Source: Lineus longissimus
Taxonomy: Eukaryota; Nemertea; Pilidiophora; Heteronemertea; Lineidae
Assembly (NCBI RefSeq): GCF_910592395.1
Contig: NC_088310.1
Location: 24,319,491 to 24,383,490, forward strand
DNA length: 64,000 nt
Reading direction: 5' to 3'
Shown piece by piece: positions 46,789 to 60,957 of the stretch; within the stretch, counting starts at the first letter, position 1, and each line of letters begins with the position of its first letter. A model generated the notes under the pieces. It saw only the letters and a program-made list of their open reading frames with translations, did not search any database and had not been told where the DNA came from. A program made the translations under genes and the position numbers.

Positions 46789-49156
46789 GAATTGGGGAGA
46801 TAGCGGCCATAACGGAAATTACCAATCTATTGGGCTAGTTTGACCTTTCTGTTCATAGTCAGGCAGGCCTGCGTGACATCAACTCGAAAATTTCACCAAA
46901 AAGGACGATAACCTGAAAACAAAAGTCCAGTTGTTTTGATTCAGATACCGTGTCCACAATCACTTTATCAGAATGCTTTTCGTATTCCTCGCATATTTGT
47001 AAAGGAGATGATAGACTATTGGTGAAAGATTTATGTCATGCCGGAGCTCTATCGGGAGGCCCGGAGGGGGCAAAGAAGTTGCACATTCCCCCATCAATCA
47101 ACCACCACAAAGATAGGCTTTTTAGGATACTCCCGCTGGGAGGACACTTCTGAGAGGATCGTGATCGGCTGGTCAATTAACTGGAAACTTAATCTTGGCA
47201 CATTAATTCAGTATTGTTATTCGAGTCCATCCAATAGCGGATGGGGCACCCTCGGGGTTGGGCCTGAAAGGCATCCTTCGGTACCAATTCTGCAGCCTCC
47301 TCATATTTCTCACGTAATGGCGGTTGCATGAGCGTTTGTGTGCTTTTTAAACTCTATGTCAAACGAAACGAAAAAAGGCACTGAAGTGAATTGACTATTA
47401 ACTACATTTCCAAACTCGCTGTTCGAATACTAAACCTTTTTCTTTTTTATTCCTATTCATTTTTGATGCGTCGAGGTATTTCCTATACGTCCACTCGCGA
47501 CCTTACTCCCTCAAGGGAAATGGGACAAGGCGAATCAATGTGAAAATTTGAGGGTGAAGGCGTGTTTTGCCCCATATAGTGCCTAAATGTATACTTTCTC
47601 ATCGCAACAAATGTCTTTAATTTGAACAACCAGGCAGTTGTTCCGAGTATACAAAGGGTAAGCTTGATTATTAGTTTCGCAACACTCTGGTTAAAGAAGT
47701 GTCCATAACATTATCCTAGACGAGGAACGGCCATGTTCATCAGTTCAAGGAAAAGTTGAAAAAAATGAATTCGATATCTTCCGATTATGTAAAAATGCAC
47801 TACGCTGGCGTGTATAACCAGTGCCTACAATGCGGCCACTTTCGTGTACAAAATTGCTAGTGGGACACAATGTACACTTTTTACACAAACGGGCCGCCTT
47901 ACGCATTCAATTCCCAACTTGCTAGTAGCTAATACTGTCGTTGCTTCTGGGGCGAGTAAATCAATTCAGGGCAAATTTCAAGGTCAACGTGACACCCCGA
48001 CTACTAAGTACTTTATGTAGGTAAGAAACAGTTGTGTGCAAATCACCAGGGATTCGCCATTAATAAGTCTTGACGCCTAATAGGACCTTTATTAATCATA
48101 GGAGATATCGTTGCTGTTGGAAAATTGAGATACTGACAAGTTGCAGTTAACTGAATGGAGGATATAAACCAACGCATTGTGTCAAGCTCTTCAAGGGTTT
48201 TGATCCATGTCAACAACTGTAGGGATGTTCTATACAAAAGATGAGTAACCATTAGTGCTAACTATGCTTCGAGGACATCTTATCGCGATTCTGCAATGCC
48301 ATACTGCGAAAGTCTTGCAGTGATGGTTTAGATATTTCTAAAAATAACTGTTTTCACTTTCGCAGCGACATTTGAATTGAGATAGAAGCAAAGAGTAGAT
48401 TCCATGGGGGATTGTATGATAATATGTAAAAAGGAAAAAGGAACGACTTAATCCAAAGCCTGATGAAAATGTAAAGACATTTCAGAGAGGCATTTTGTTA
48501 TTCAAGTTTTTTTACCATGTTCTGACATTTAGCGAGAGATTTTCAGCAAAACAAAATCCCCGGCCTTAGACCTTACCCTCTTCCTACTTCAACGACCTTT
48601 ATGATTGCACAACGACCGATCGATGGAGCAAAATAGGGATTACGGCGAAAATATTTGAGGGACGGGAAGGGGTAACACTTGCCCTGTCGACTTGCCCAAG
48701 GCTAAACATTTAAACATGTATAGACTTGATTAGGATGTTTTATAGGCCGTTGAGACACATTACAATGAAGTGAAAGACTGAAAAAACATATTTTCCATCA
48801 CATCAGTTGTACTAGTATACCTTTTAGCGCCTCATTTTGAAAAGACGTTTTCCAATACCAAGCATCATGTATCCGATCACTTATTGTTGATTGATTAAAT
48901 GATTGATTAATCCTTAAATTCAATGAGTTAGATTGTTCAGTTGGGCAGCAACTAACGACTAATAACATGCAACTCATTATAGAATTTCCCAAGTGTGTCA
49001 CTCAATTTCAATTTTATTTCCTGCGGGAATCGGCTGTCAATCGAATAAGTCAAAGCTGAAATGCATCTTCAAAATGAACCAACGCCATGTTTGAAAAAAG
49101 ATAGCCGCGCCGCCGCACGGCTTTCATTGTAAACACAATTTTAAAGCGACTGTCTA

Positions 49157-49169
49157 CCCCCCCCCCCCC
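49157..49169. repeat. Poly-C tract (13)
   Basis: Uninterrupted C run, followed by AACCCC. Confidence 0.9.
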
Positions 49170-52100
49170 AACCCCTTCGTTATATACATTGCATAGTATA
49201 TAATAGACTACTCCAATGGGCGGTTGCGCTGTCATTAATTTTTCTGGAGCAAAAGTGACAACTTCTCGCGATGCATTTCAGTGTCAATCTATATTTTAAT
49301 ATAAATGAGGGTTCAAGTATGTATCGAAAGCTGGGAACAAAAATATTAGATAGTATCGGAGAAAAATTACACAGAAAGTAAATAGAGTGGGCCTGTACAT
49401 GGCTACAACTAGCTATAAATTCTAGCTATGAATATGCGCAGCGTAGGCCTGAGCTCAATAGCGCCACACAGAGAAACCCTTCACTAAAACTGCAGGTTGA
49501 CATGAAATTCACCGACCACACGGATCATGAAGAGCCAGTGTTGTAGGCGTACACTTACAAGTAGACCTATGCAGCTGAGTAGCTATCATGTACCGCTGTA
49601 TTATTTGATCATTACTTCTGACGATAAAAGTATCTTACCGAAAGCAGATTGAAATGGTCTTACCTTATAAGAATCTATGAAACATGTGTCCTCTGCGCTG
49701 CACGAAATACGTTTCATTGCACGCAAAGTAGGTCATGTTGTGAGATGACGGTACAGTGCATTTCATGACACGCCCCGTTCCTCGAATGTCTATACGCTGT
49801 TCCAAAATACGTTTCGCTACAGACTATTACCCAGACACCGGTTCACATTGAGTAGGGTTATCTCGTTTGGGCCAACATGATCCTGTGCAGCAAACTAATC
49901 ACCAGTTAGTCGCATGAATTTCACAGGATAAGATTTTTTATTGCAGCTACATGCAGTTTTATGAATCGCACTGTATATACTTCATTGATATACTATCTAC
50001 ATGTACATAATGTACACATACATGTATACTCTACTCATTTCTTGATGCGAAGTTAAAGAACTGGACTCTTTATGATGTCCTGAATGCAACCATCGAATGG
50101 TGCATTACATCTTTTGACTGCCTTCGTCACGACCGGTCAATCCGTTTCGCCTAAACGGATTATGCTACCGCATTTCTTCCTCAATTCAAAGAAGCAACTC
50201 AAACAGACCACAATCTCTTTTACCTTTTTTGAAGTTGCAGGCTACGAGGTCTGAATCAAAAATATATATGGCTTGAAACGAAGTGACATGATCATCAAGC
50301 GAATTTCTTGACAGATAGGCCATACTACCAAAGACTTCCCGAGTTGTGAAATGTAATTTTTGTTTGAAGTCCGGAGGAGTTTTTATGAAGGCCTTGTTGT
50401 GACCATAACATCTTGGGCTACCGTTTTTATACGATTATAATCACTCACCCACTATTATTTTCTAATTGGATTTCCAAGTTTGCAAATACTGTAGATGAAT
50501 TCAGCCGGCCCTCCATGGTAAACACTCTTGGAGTCAAGTTGCTGTGCTCAGTCGGTTTTCGAGATACTTGTCATTTAGCTTTCTTTCATCACTCTTCATT
50601 ACCCCAGCCCTGACAATGGTTACAATAGCTTTGGCTGTGGTTTATCCATGCCCTGTGTAGCACTCTCGGTTCGGTCAATTCATTATCTGGTAATTCGACA
50701 CGCTAATCTAATATTTTAGCAATCTCATTTCGACTTAGTTGTCTGTGAGGCTAAGGGTTAGACAGTCGCATCTTACAAGATCTTAAATATTCAAGGAGCA
50801 TGGAGGAAATCGTGGATAAACAGTTTACCATTCTGGTCAGCTCGATTCAACTTTACCTTCGTTACTCGTTACTTTCGTAAATCAAAGGAGTAGGCATTTT
50901 TCTACAGGCAATTTAACTGGCATATCAATTTTTACCAGTGTGGAAAACCTAGACTGTAGCAGCCACTTATAGAAACCTTCAGGCACCGACCCCCTTTTGT
51001 GCCAAATCGGAATGGATGGTTAGAATTAATTTGTTTCTTCCATCTTCGGTTTTCATGTGGACGTTCCTTAAAAAGGATTTACACCGCCAAAGTTCCAACA
51101 CATTCCTCTACGGTAACAGTTGCGAATTAGAGTGTCCGCACTGTGTAGCAATAAGAACACCTCAATTTCATTCTATGGTTAGCAGAGCACTGGTCGGGAA
51201 AAATAAGTTTTCAAATCACAATTTCGAAAACATGTGATTTCCAGTTATATGACGCGAGTTTTTCCTTTTATTCCTGTTCATAAGTCGAGCAGTTCTTAGG
51301 CTGAGGTTATCAGGGTCCAAATGAGCCCTATGGCTGACTTGCTAACATGCATGGTACAGATTTATCAACTCATAATGAGATAGCGCACTGGACCTTACAT
51401 GGTACCTTGCGGACCAGAAGGAACAAACTGATTGTAACGAGGGAAATAAGAACATATCTTGGCGGCAGTCATGTAAAAAGAACACCTGGTTCCTTCATTC
51501 GGCGGAAGATTGTCAAGACCAAGAGCAATCTTGCCAACGGAATAAAGTATACAGCTAGAACAACAACTGGCTGTAACAATGATGACGTGTTGGGCGTGAC
51601 TGAGTAGGACAACCATAAAGAATGTAAAATTCGACCTGCGATTTCCTCAGGCATTGTACTTCACGTTTGTATCTGCTTTCCTTCTGAATGCGAAGAGTGA
51701 AATTGCACACACGTCAACTGCGAACTAGTGAAGGGTCTATTCCATCCAACTTAGAAACTCTGACGATTTAAATTTCAAAAGATCCTTCTCTGTGAATAAT
51801 AATTTCTGGTAAAGGTGATAGCATATCATTGAATTAATTTGGTGGTTTGCCACACAATCTCGTAGACAGTTTCCTAAGCGTAGTATGCAGCTAACTACAT
51901 GTACTGTAAAAATGGTTGTTGGTCATGTAGAAATTTCCATAAACCAGTCTAGAAATCTTCTACGAGTTGTTTGCAGAGCGAGGTGCTTTGAGATGACGCG
52001 GCAATGATATTCGCTCTTACCATTCGCCTCACGGAGTTCATTCTGATTGCCATCCAGCATAATAGTCTTTGAAATTTCTATCTAAATATCGTGAACACCT

Positions 52101-55100
52101 CAAAGTGAATTGTCTCCATACAGACGTAGCCTGGTATCATTCCTACTGGGATTAAAGACAACCTGTGGAATATAGATTGGAATATAGATCAACGCTTTTT
52201 CTACCTCGCCGACAAAGTTAGTTGCCTCACCCGAAATGGAGACATTTCACGACAGAGGAGACTACATGATTCCTTTTGATAATCAGGAATTGGTTGTTGG
52301 GCTTCTTGGGAATAAACCCATGTTAAGGCCAATGTTTTCTAGATGATGACAGGTTGTATCTGACCATTCTCCTGTTTTCTACAGCTATATGCTCATCATG
52401 AATAAGATTTGTGGGACCTGTTATCCATGAGGACGATATATCTTGCTACACCGGTCGTGAAATGGAACCTATGACATGAGTGACTAACGATGACAACCGT
52501 TGTACGGTTTTCAAAACAGGTCAAATTAACCTTGTCCATTTCACCACTCTTTTTAATGAAATCTCAACGGGATATCAATATCCGGAGAAAAAGAGAAACA
52601 TGCAAATGGCTCCTCCACTTCGACGCAACCCACCCGTTCAATGACTCATCTATAAATAACGAATAAAGATTGAATTAGATGCTCTGCTGTTAAATAATGC
52701 ACGTGCTACTCTCGTTCTTCATTGCCCGCTACTTATGGCGGATTTCATTTGAAATGCACCAATGTGCGTTTCTCTTGGCCGAGGCGTGCTTAATTGGTGT
52801 AGGTGTTCCCCCTACGGCGTCCCCAAGTTTTTGCAACATTTTACTTTCGAAATGAAACATTGATGTGATGAAATTAGTTTCAAAATCAGAAAGGCACGTG
52901 GAAATAACCACATTTCAAGATGGATTCCATGAACGAAATTCATCTTGATCGTCAAGATGTTGTTATATCGCTACATCTCGCTGCATCTCTGGACAACGCT
53001 GACCCAACTCAACATTATGTGTATAACAAAACGGGTCTCGCAACCTACATGTATGAAGTTTCATCGCTGACTGTCTGAAAAATATACTAGAAAACAACTG
53101 TGCTACGTATGTCAAACGCATGAGGATCCGTATGCTTCTCACGTTACGACCATCATTTTGCCATTCCTCCATTACCCAGCCTACACCACTGTGGCATTAC
53201 TATATTACTATCCGGAGAGCCCAGTGTGTTATTCCAATACAATATGATGCATTGCCTCTTCTAGAGCTTTCATTTCGTAATTGAATTGCAATGATAGCAT
53301 CGTTGGAGGATTGGGTCACCAATCGAAGTCCCGTCACCCAGTCTCTGGACGAAAGTTGATTATGAAGAACACTACAGCGACTTCTTGTCTCTTTTGTGCC
53401 CGGCTTGATCCATGGCGTGACGGGGAGGTGTGGCTATGGATCAATGCTTCGAAGGTACGGCTAATGAGCTTTTTAAAAATAAGACATGATGCTCTATAGA
53501 ACGTAGCAATGCTTGACTAGCATCGATACATCAGCCATAGAGAGAGTAGCTGGCTAACATTGTGTGGAAATGACCAATTGGATTTTTGAATATTGTACTC
53601 GGGACTCTCTGTCTTGGGACTGTTACACCGGCTTGTAGAATTGGGTGATTGAGTGGCGATATGAACAGGGTCAATTTTCAAGAGAAAGTTATCAAGGGAA
53701 ATAATTAGCAATTATTACTATCGCAAAAATAGCGACACATCATCGAATACAAGGGTGCAAATGATCCGCAGTGATTAATGTATTTAATCAATTAATCAAT
53801 TAACTCTGTTGGCATTTTCGATGATGTTTTATACACACACACATCAAGGTTTGAATTTGATCGATAAATCTAATAGATTTGTCTGGTTCCGTTTAACAAG
53901 ATTCCAATTAAGAATATTGAGAAATGTTGAGTTAAGATATGTGTCAGCTGGGAGGTTGCCCCATGTACAGTTGTGCAGTTGTTTTGCAATGTAGAAGGAT
54001 GTCTGAGTTTAACCGCTTTGACTCCTCTTTTATCCGATTCGTATCAACAAAATTGCAAGTGTTCGATCAAAGCCACCCTTGAATTTAACTGCCTTCAAAT
54101 GGTGAATACAACTTTTCGAGATGAGGCCGATTGCGACCTCGGTATCTTCCCCCAGTGTTCACTTATAGCCAGTCTTTGTGTTAACTTCGTCTTTTTACTA
54201 ACATATCATATTCGCAGCTAAGCAAATGCTCAAGTATTCATCGAGCGCTTTTCGATTGCTGATCCTTCAATGTCTATTCAGGAATAATTCATTCTTTCTT
54301 TACATAGAACTTGTTTAGTTGTCCCAATGTTGTCATCAAATGGCTATGAATCGTTGATGGATGGTAGTGGAGGTGAAGTAGAAGGGCATGGTGGTGAACT
54401 TGTTTCAGAATTAGGTGACAGTTCTACACTCAATAGCGTATTTAAGTGGGAGTAATGTATCGTCACCGTAATAAAATAATTGCCCAAGTCTTATTTTCTA
54501 CTTTTGAGAAAAATGGAAAAAACTCATTAATTTCCTAACTCTTTCAAAATTATTTTGCAGCAAACTTAGAATAAGATGTTCAAACATGACAATGAACATG
54601 CAAATGATGATATGTCTTACTGGTGTTACATAACGGGTCAAGATGACTTGAAACACAATAGTTTCAATAACATTAACATTTTCATGAATCTGTACATGCA
54701 CTGTCACATACAACAGAAAGCATGAAAACGCGATGAATGGGGAATTCAGTAAAAATAAAAAATAAAAATTGTTAACGGATTGTGGTGGATAGTTAACGTC
54801 ACACTTTGTTAAAAAATCAGCCGAAATGCTAGCCCGATTAGTCACTATTATCGCGGAGGAGTATGCATCATTCTATTCCTGAAGAAATAGTAATAGCTAA
54901 TGGTAAAAGCAGTTTAGGTACCTGAAGGTGGTACCTTTCTACCCCACCATCGCCCACGGAAAATGATAAGTGGAACGATATGATAAAAAGTGGTGATTTC
55001 TATTACTTATGAATACAATTTGCCACACGAAGTGCTGGTCATACCCAGAGGACGACTATGCTAATCAAATCCATCTAGAGGGGGATACGACTCATCCTTA

Positions 55101-56910
55101 TAGTTAACAATGGTCTTCAGGCGTTTGGGAGATTGCCGCAATGTGTCATCTCCCAAAGCCAGATTTCACAACCTATGATTTGATTTCTGCTGACTGTTCC
55201 AATGCTAGGGCTAGAGAAAACTGGGATTGATGGTGCAAGTCGCTCTTAGATACAGACCTCAACAGTGAAAAGCGTTACATGAAATTTGTCATTATTCATC
55301 ATGATAATCATGGAAAATGTAATAGATTGTAAAAAAACCTTCTCAGCCAGTGAGGATGCAACTGGGAAGGATTGTATGCCCTTCAAATGTCAAACGTGAC
55401 ACTTCTTGCTGACACATGCCAGGTCATTGTTTGTTCGTGTTTTGTTGACAGGACATGTAGTGGGTGCTCAAGAGCAATGCAGGTGAATCGTCCCAGTTTT
55501 TCAAATCCCTCATTTCGAACGCACAACGACGCTTATTTTGACCATTCTACTCAGTCATTCGAATGAGCCAGACAAGGCGTTTGGTCGTACATCTACTTCC
55601 ACACACTTTTGAAACGAGTGAGAGGCGGGAGTATGTGGGAGGACGGGGAGGGTAGTGTTTATCATGCCATACAAAATTCACGGGAAGCATCCATAGTATT
55701 TTCAATCCAGAGAGCTGTCTGGGTCCAAACATATGATCATTTTTGGCTATGTATCTGAAAGGGCAGATCGACAGAAGAGTTTGCGCTGTAAGAGTACATG
55801 TAGCTTACTTGCTTCAACTTCAAAATGGCTTCAATATGGCTAGCTATGTCTGATGAAATTAACCATTGACGCAAGTGCCCATGCTAACTACATGTCTATC
55901 ACGGTTGATGGTTCAACGGTCAAATAAACGTTAATGAACGAGTATGGAAGCCATTAATCATCTTGGCGTTGGGGATCTGTATACGAAATCATATTTGCTT
56001 TAGTTCACTTAATTTGCTTTTATTGCATTGCAGGACAACGTAGTGTTTGGGGTCGTCTCAAAACCAGACAGTGGATAAAAGTTGCTATTTCTATGGAATT
56101 GACTCTTGTAACGCATTAAATTATAACTACCTGCATGACATAAATTGACAGTTTGATCACTTCAAACCTACTTTTCAAATGGTATGGTATACTTACGTTC
56201 AATTCATTCTATACTTTACAACCAACTTGACTTTCACCAATTATACTACAACAGTCTAATTCTAGCCCAAACACCACTTTTCATCTGGAATCGATTAAAA
56301 CTGGAGGGCATGTCACAAATAGTGATATCCTGTCCGAAGCAGCAAACCTATTCTATCGTCGCACAGAAGAGAACTTTAAACGCGAACAAATTCGCAAAGA
56401 ACCTAAAATACATGACATGCCTACCCTATGTTGTATCACCTGTCACACAAGCGGTATACCATAAAATCTCACTTGTCCTTCAACATAATACACCATATCT
56501 ATCTGAGAGCACTCAACATGCCCAATATATCATTAAGATTCGCCAGGAGATCATCTGACCAAAATATACACAAAATTGGGAAATTCGTGTAAATGCATAC
56601 CGTCCTGCAGAAATCATTGGAACAACCACACAAACGTGTGTTCACTCTCAATGCTCAAGCCAGGAACCGACATTGAATACATGCATTGCGCGAGGGCTTA
56701 TCGCGCGCATTACGTCATCAACAAGAGTGGATTACCACGGTGGGGAGGTTTCCATTCAACGCGATTGTGTTCGAGTCACAAAGGGCTTGCGTAATCGCAG
56801 ACGACATGTATTTTGGCGTATGAGTGTGCACTGGGGCGCGAGCGTAAAATAAGTGACCCTTCTATTAGCATGTTTAGTACGTATGCAACATGATTATGGC
56901 TATTGGAGTT

Positions 56911-56925
56911 GGGGGGGGGGGGGGG
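56911..56925. repeat. Poly-G tract (15)
   Basis: Uninterrupted G run. Confidence 0.9.
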
Positions 56926-57420
56926 AGTGATTTCATTTTGTACCTCTGAATTTAGTATACATGTATAGCATCTACATAAACACTGATAGTTCAAGGCGCA
57001 TGTTTATCTTAAAAACGTTATATTGACGGACGTTAACCACCTTTTTCGGACATAGCTATAAGTTTCACGGTCAGCGATTTCTGAATAAATTATGGAAACA
57101 AGCCATTTCATAAAAACATCTACAACATGACTCTAACGGTTGGCAACCTTACGAGTTCAAGAAAATAGTTAGTCAGTTATGAAATTGCTCTCGACATGTC
57201 CCCTTACTTTAACGAGACGATCCCAAAATTAATGTTGTGACTCTTGTTTATATACACAGTCACTAGGCTGTCCATTACTCATCGACTTTTCCAACAAGCA
57301 GCATTATTTCGATAAATAATTTAAATCAGTTTGTACTAGTGAGTAGAGTTTGAATGAGAAATGCTGTTCTACATGTAGATCATAATTTATCAGGGGACCA
57401 TGATCATCCCATCGAAAGTT

Positions 57421-57438
57421 TAGGCCGAATTCGGCCTA
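57421..57438. other. Perfect 18-bp palindrome
   Basis: TAGGCCGAATTCGGCCTA is identical to its reverse complement. Confidence 0.85.
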
Positions 57439-59039
57439 CTTTGTCGTGTTTGCTGAACATAATCGACTTCATCCACTGACACTCGTGAGGGAAGTATGCT
57501 TATTGTCCCGTTTTAGGACCACCCTGTATGGTAACATGATGGTCATTTTGGTCGTGCTTTCCGTATCAAGCTATCCAAAATCGCTTTGTTCACGCAATGT
57601 ATAATTTATCAATTTTAAAAATGTGTTTCGTAAGACTTCCTTCTGCTTAAAGTAAACGAGATCAAAGTGGCGAAAATTGTTCCAAAGACAGATTTATTGA
57701 CAGGAAATTCATCAATATTTATACACAAAAATCTTTCACGCGATCCATTACACGACATGATTTCTGTAGTTTATTTACGATGTGTTTGCAAATACAACAC
57801 ACACAAATGTGCGGCCTTCGTCAATCTATGGGCGATCGCCTTGAGAACATTTTTGGCAGTCGGTAGTTTCATTGCCATTACGTGGCAGAAGCCGCACTAC
57901 TAGCACTAGCCTGGGGAAGCCGCACTATAGCGCTGGCACGTTGGGGAACATAAAAAGTAATTTGAAAGAACTGAAATAAAATCGTGACCTGAAATATTCA
58001 TGCGTCAAGGCATGTGCATTTTCGAGGGACATGTCGTTCAGAATTAATTCTTGTCCGTGGGTAAAAAAGGCTGTTTACAAATGCGATATTGGCACAGTTT
58101 GAAAGTTCGACGCAGAAAGCTGTGGATTCTCACGACTGATGCAATCTTCAAGTGTCACAGAACGAACAACGCTGTGCTGTCAGCTGCTGGTATTTGTTTA
58201 TATTTGTTTCGTTAGTGGAGAAGTGGTCCAATGTCCCAGACTATAGGAACATAGCAAGGCATTTTCAAGCAAATAAAACAAACAATGAATAATGACTAAT
58301 CGTCCATTCTACAATTTGACGTGATATATCAAATTTCGCTGCTTAAGGTTTCCAGCTAAATTACATTACTAGTGAGTGTCCACTACAAATATGAGTGTAT
58401 AAGGGTATCCCAAACAGAAGTTTAAAAAAATTCAGATATCATATATGTAATAACAGCTTCGTATTCATTAGGCGTACATGTACTGCTTGTTTGAAGCTTG
58501 GCTACAATATGTTGATGTAATTAAGGTATAACAACGACCTCTCGAAAAAAAGAGTACAGTGGGTGTATTTTCATCCTATTGGTGCAGGCAAATGAATAAA
58601 GTTTCCGTCTGATAAATCTAGACGTGGGTGATCACAATAAACGAAGTCTCCTGTAAGTGCTAAACGGCTAAATTTCCTTACATTCCTCATAAAACTCCGC
58701 ATTGACGCAGTGTCGTGGCTAACTCATTGGCCCAGTGGCTAGCCAGCTTCCTAATGTCTGTCAGTCTTCAGATGTATCAATAAAGCGCGTGTGTTGCAAG
58801 ATGATTTCCCCTGATGGCCACTGTTAATATCTGGTCCAAAATGTGTTTAACACAAGTGGCTATGATATCTCCTCGCATTGACATGATTTCATTATGCAAG
58901 ACTGAAGAAGAGTCTCTAGACTTGTGGCAATGAATATTGTCTTTGATCGTTATTATTGAAGAAAAAGACGAAAGATGACACACAGTATCGCCTCAATATT
59001 TCTTCAATATTGCCTGAAAACACTGTTTAAACTAATTGC

Positions 59040-59615
59040 GTCAACGCGCCCGTTCCTGATTGGCATGGAAGCGGGATTAGCCATGTTAGCCAGGCGGGGG
59101 AATCTATCACGATCACTCGCGAGTTGCTGGAGGGGGGGGGGGAGAAAAAGTCAACCCACACGTTTCAGATCAGCGTATTTATTCAAATCATCGCCGAGAA
59201 ATTAGCCCTTACAGTTCAGGAGTGTACTCAGTTGATAGGTGAGGAGCGAAAGTATTCTGTTAAAGGTAAGGAATAAGAAACTGAGTTGGGCGTCGCGAAT
59301 CTGCGTTCTCGGGGCAGCCGCGGATCCTGCGATTAATCTAATGCAATTGTTGCTGATCGTAGCCAATCGGTTCTTGAGTTCGCGCGAGTATCGACCCGTG
59401 AGCTTCAATAATTGAACAGACGGCAGCGGTTTGTGGAGGCAGCGCAACCGATAATTTCAGGCCGGGCAGTAACCATTCCATCATTTTTAGCACGTAGTCA
59501 GTTGTGCGCCTATCCTGTGAGATCACATCGGCATACATTGTGAAGCACTTTTAGTAGTTCAAGTTATATCTGGATTTTAAACTTTCTGGAAGAGGCGGGA
59601 AACATAATTGATAAC
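59040..59615 (+). promoter_or_regulatory. Promoter-like segment and candidate 5' UTR exon
   Basis: More GC- and CpG-rich than its AT-rich surroundings. It contains an inverted CCAAT box (ATTGG, 59059-59063), a direct CCAAT (59363-59367) and an E2F-type GGCGGGAAA (59594-59602). A donor-like GTGAGT starts at 59616. It lies 1.2 kb upstream of the signal-peptide exon, whose acceptor needs an upstream exon. The link is inference; no transcription start can be fixed. A G11 tract lies at 59132-59142. Confidence 0.35.
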
Positions 59616-60809
59616 GTGAGTAGTTAGTCTAGTTGATTTGTATGATGATTGTCGCGTGTGAGTTAATGATGAATATCTTATTTGACAATGAAAGTCACCA
59701 GTGAGTTACATGTAATTGTCATTGAAATATTCTTCTAACAGTCGCAAATAGCCATCGGGCTGTTTCTCGAATCTCGAATTTTTTTGCGCGTCCATAGTTT
59801 CAAACTAATAACTTAAAAATGTACACAAAGTTGATAGTGCGTCTGACCACAGAACAATTTATTATCGAAAACTCGGCCAGTGTCTATCCAAATTGGTCTT
59901 TTTGAATTGGTTGGAATGAGCAAGTGGATACTTTTGTCTGTTTCGTGAATCCTCGGTCTTCGATCAATGAAAAAAACTTATGTCATTTTTGGAAATAATG
60001 CTATTTCGTGTGAAATAAGCTGTGACCCACAACAGAAAATAATGTCATTTCAATTTTACAGTTCTATTTTAATTTTGAAACAATATAGATGTAAAACAAC
60101 CAATTTGTAGGGATACCTGTATATCTTTTTTTAGTGATATTTTATAGGAGCAAGGCGACCTTTGCATGTTATGATTGATACAATATGTAGTTAGAACTGT
60201 GTGCAATCCAACATCGAATAACGGTTTTATCGTGATGACCTCTCGTTAAGTTCAAGAGGTTATCTCACAGTAACCACATTTGTACTACCGTTCTAAACGA
60301 TTCAAGAATAGTTTTAGAATACTAGATGGAACCTCGTGATTGTCCAGATGCCGGTCCATCATCAATGTCATGTAGGTGACGGCAGTCTGTCCGGTAAAAT
60401 GTTTTTGAATGTTTTCGTTTTAAATTTCCCCCTCATTGGAAACGTTGAAAGATAGCTTAACATGCTTTTGTATCAAACAGACGTACAGCAATTAAAGAAC
60501 GGCCTGGTCAGGCCCAGCTTCTTGATATAGTAGTAGTACACTATTATTTTCTATCAATTTGAAACCCACTGACGAATACCTTTTGAGATCACAAGTAGGA
60601 AATGATCAAAAGGAATTTTGCAATTTCGGAAAAAACTCGCAAAGTATTCATGAAAATAGGGCGTATTTTGTATTTCAGGTTGCGTAGAATTGAGAGAGAC
60701 AGGAAATGGGCAGTTGAATATTTTAGAAATTGTACAGATTAGTGTAATTTTTTATTCCATTTAATTTGATTGAAAAAAACTTAGAACCTATGCCTTCCTC
60801 TAATTGCAG

Positions 60810-60957
60810 GTCAGAGCTATGAAGGTGTGGGAACAAGGCGTTCTCCTGGTGGTGGTGGTTGTGGCAAGTGCAGCCGCGATGAAAATAGACCTAGCCAAAT
60901 TAATAGACCAGCGCCATCACAAGCAACAGGCGGCGAAAAGACTAGGTCCAAATGGAG
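60810..60957 (+). CDS. First coding exon of a probable secreted protein (partial)
   Basis: A pyrimidine-rich tract and TAATTGCAG form a good acceptor ending at 60809, and GGAG|GTAGGT forms a donor at 60958. The ATG at 60819 opens a frame of 46 codons plus one base (phase 1). The product starts with a classic signal peptide: MKVWEQG, a hydrophobic core LLVVVVVASAAA, then a likely cleavage site. The mature start is MKIDLAKLIDQRHHKQQ followed by AAKRLGPNG. The KR pair could be a prohormone cleavage site, but one dibasic site does not prove a neuropeptide precursor. An upstream in-frame TTG lies in the intron and is not used here. Without splicing the frame would run on to a stop at 61041. I do not recognise the family; the remaining exons are not identified and probably lie to the right. 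Confidence 0.5.

Larger units (their letters stand above)
46789..59039. other. Unassigned DNA
   Basis: No gene could be supported over this stretch. The longest frames (124 codons at 56184, 115 codons minus strand at 54498) contain nothing I recognise. Small features are a C13 tract, a G15 tract and an 18-bp palindrome, listed separately. Confidence 0.5.

Noticed and set aside
56184-56558. 124-codon frame with a weak LPYV motif resembling some retroelement C-termini
   Set aside because: The similarity is too short and no further retroelement domains lie nearby.
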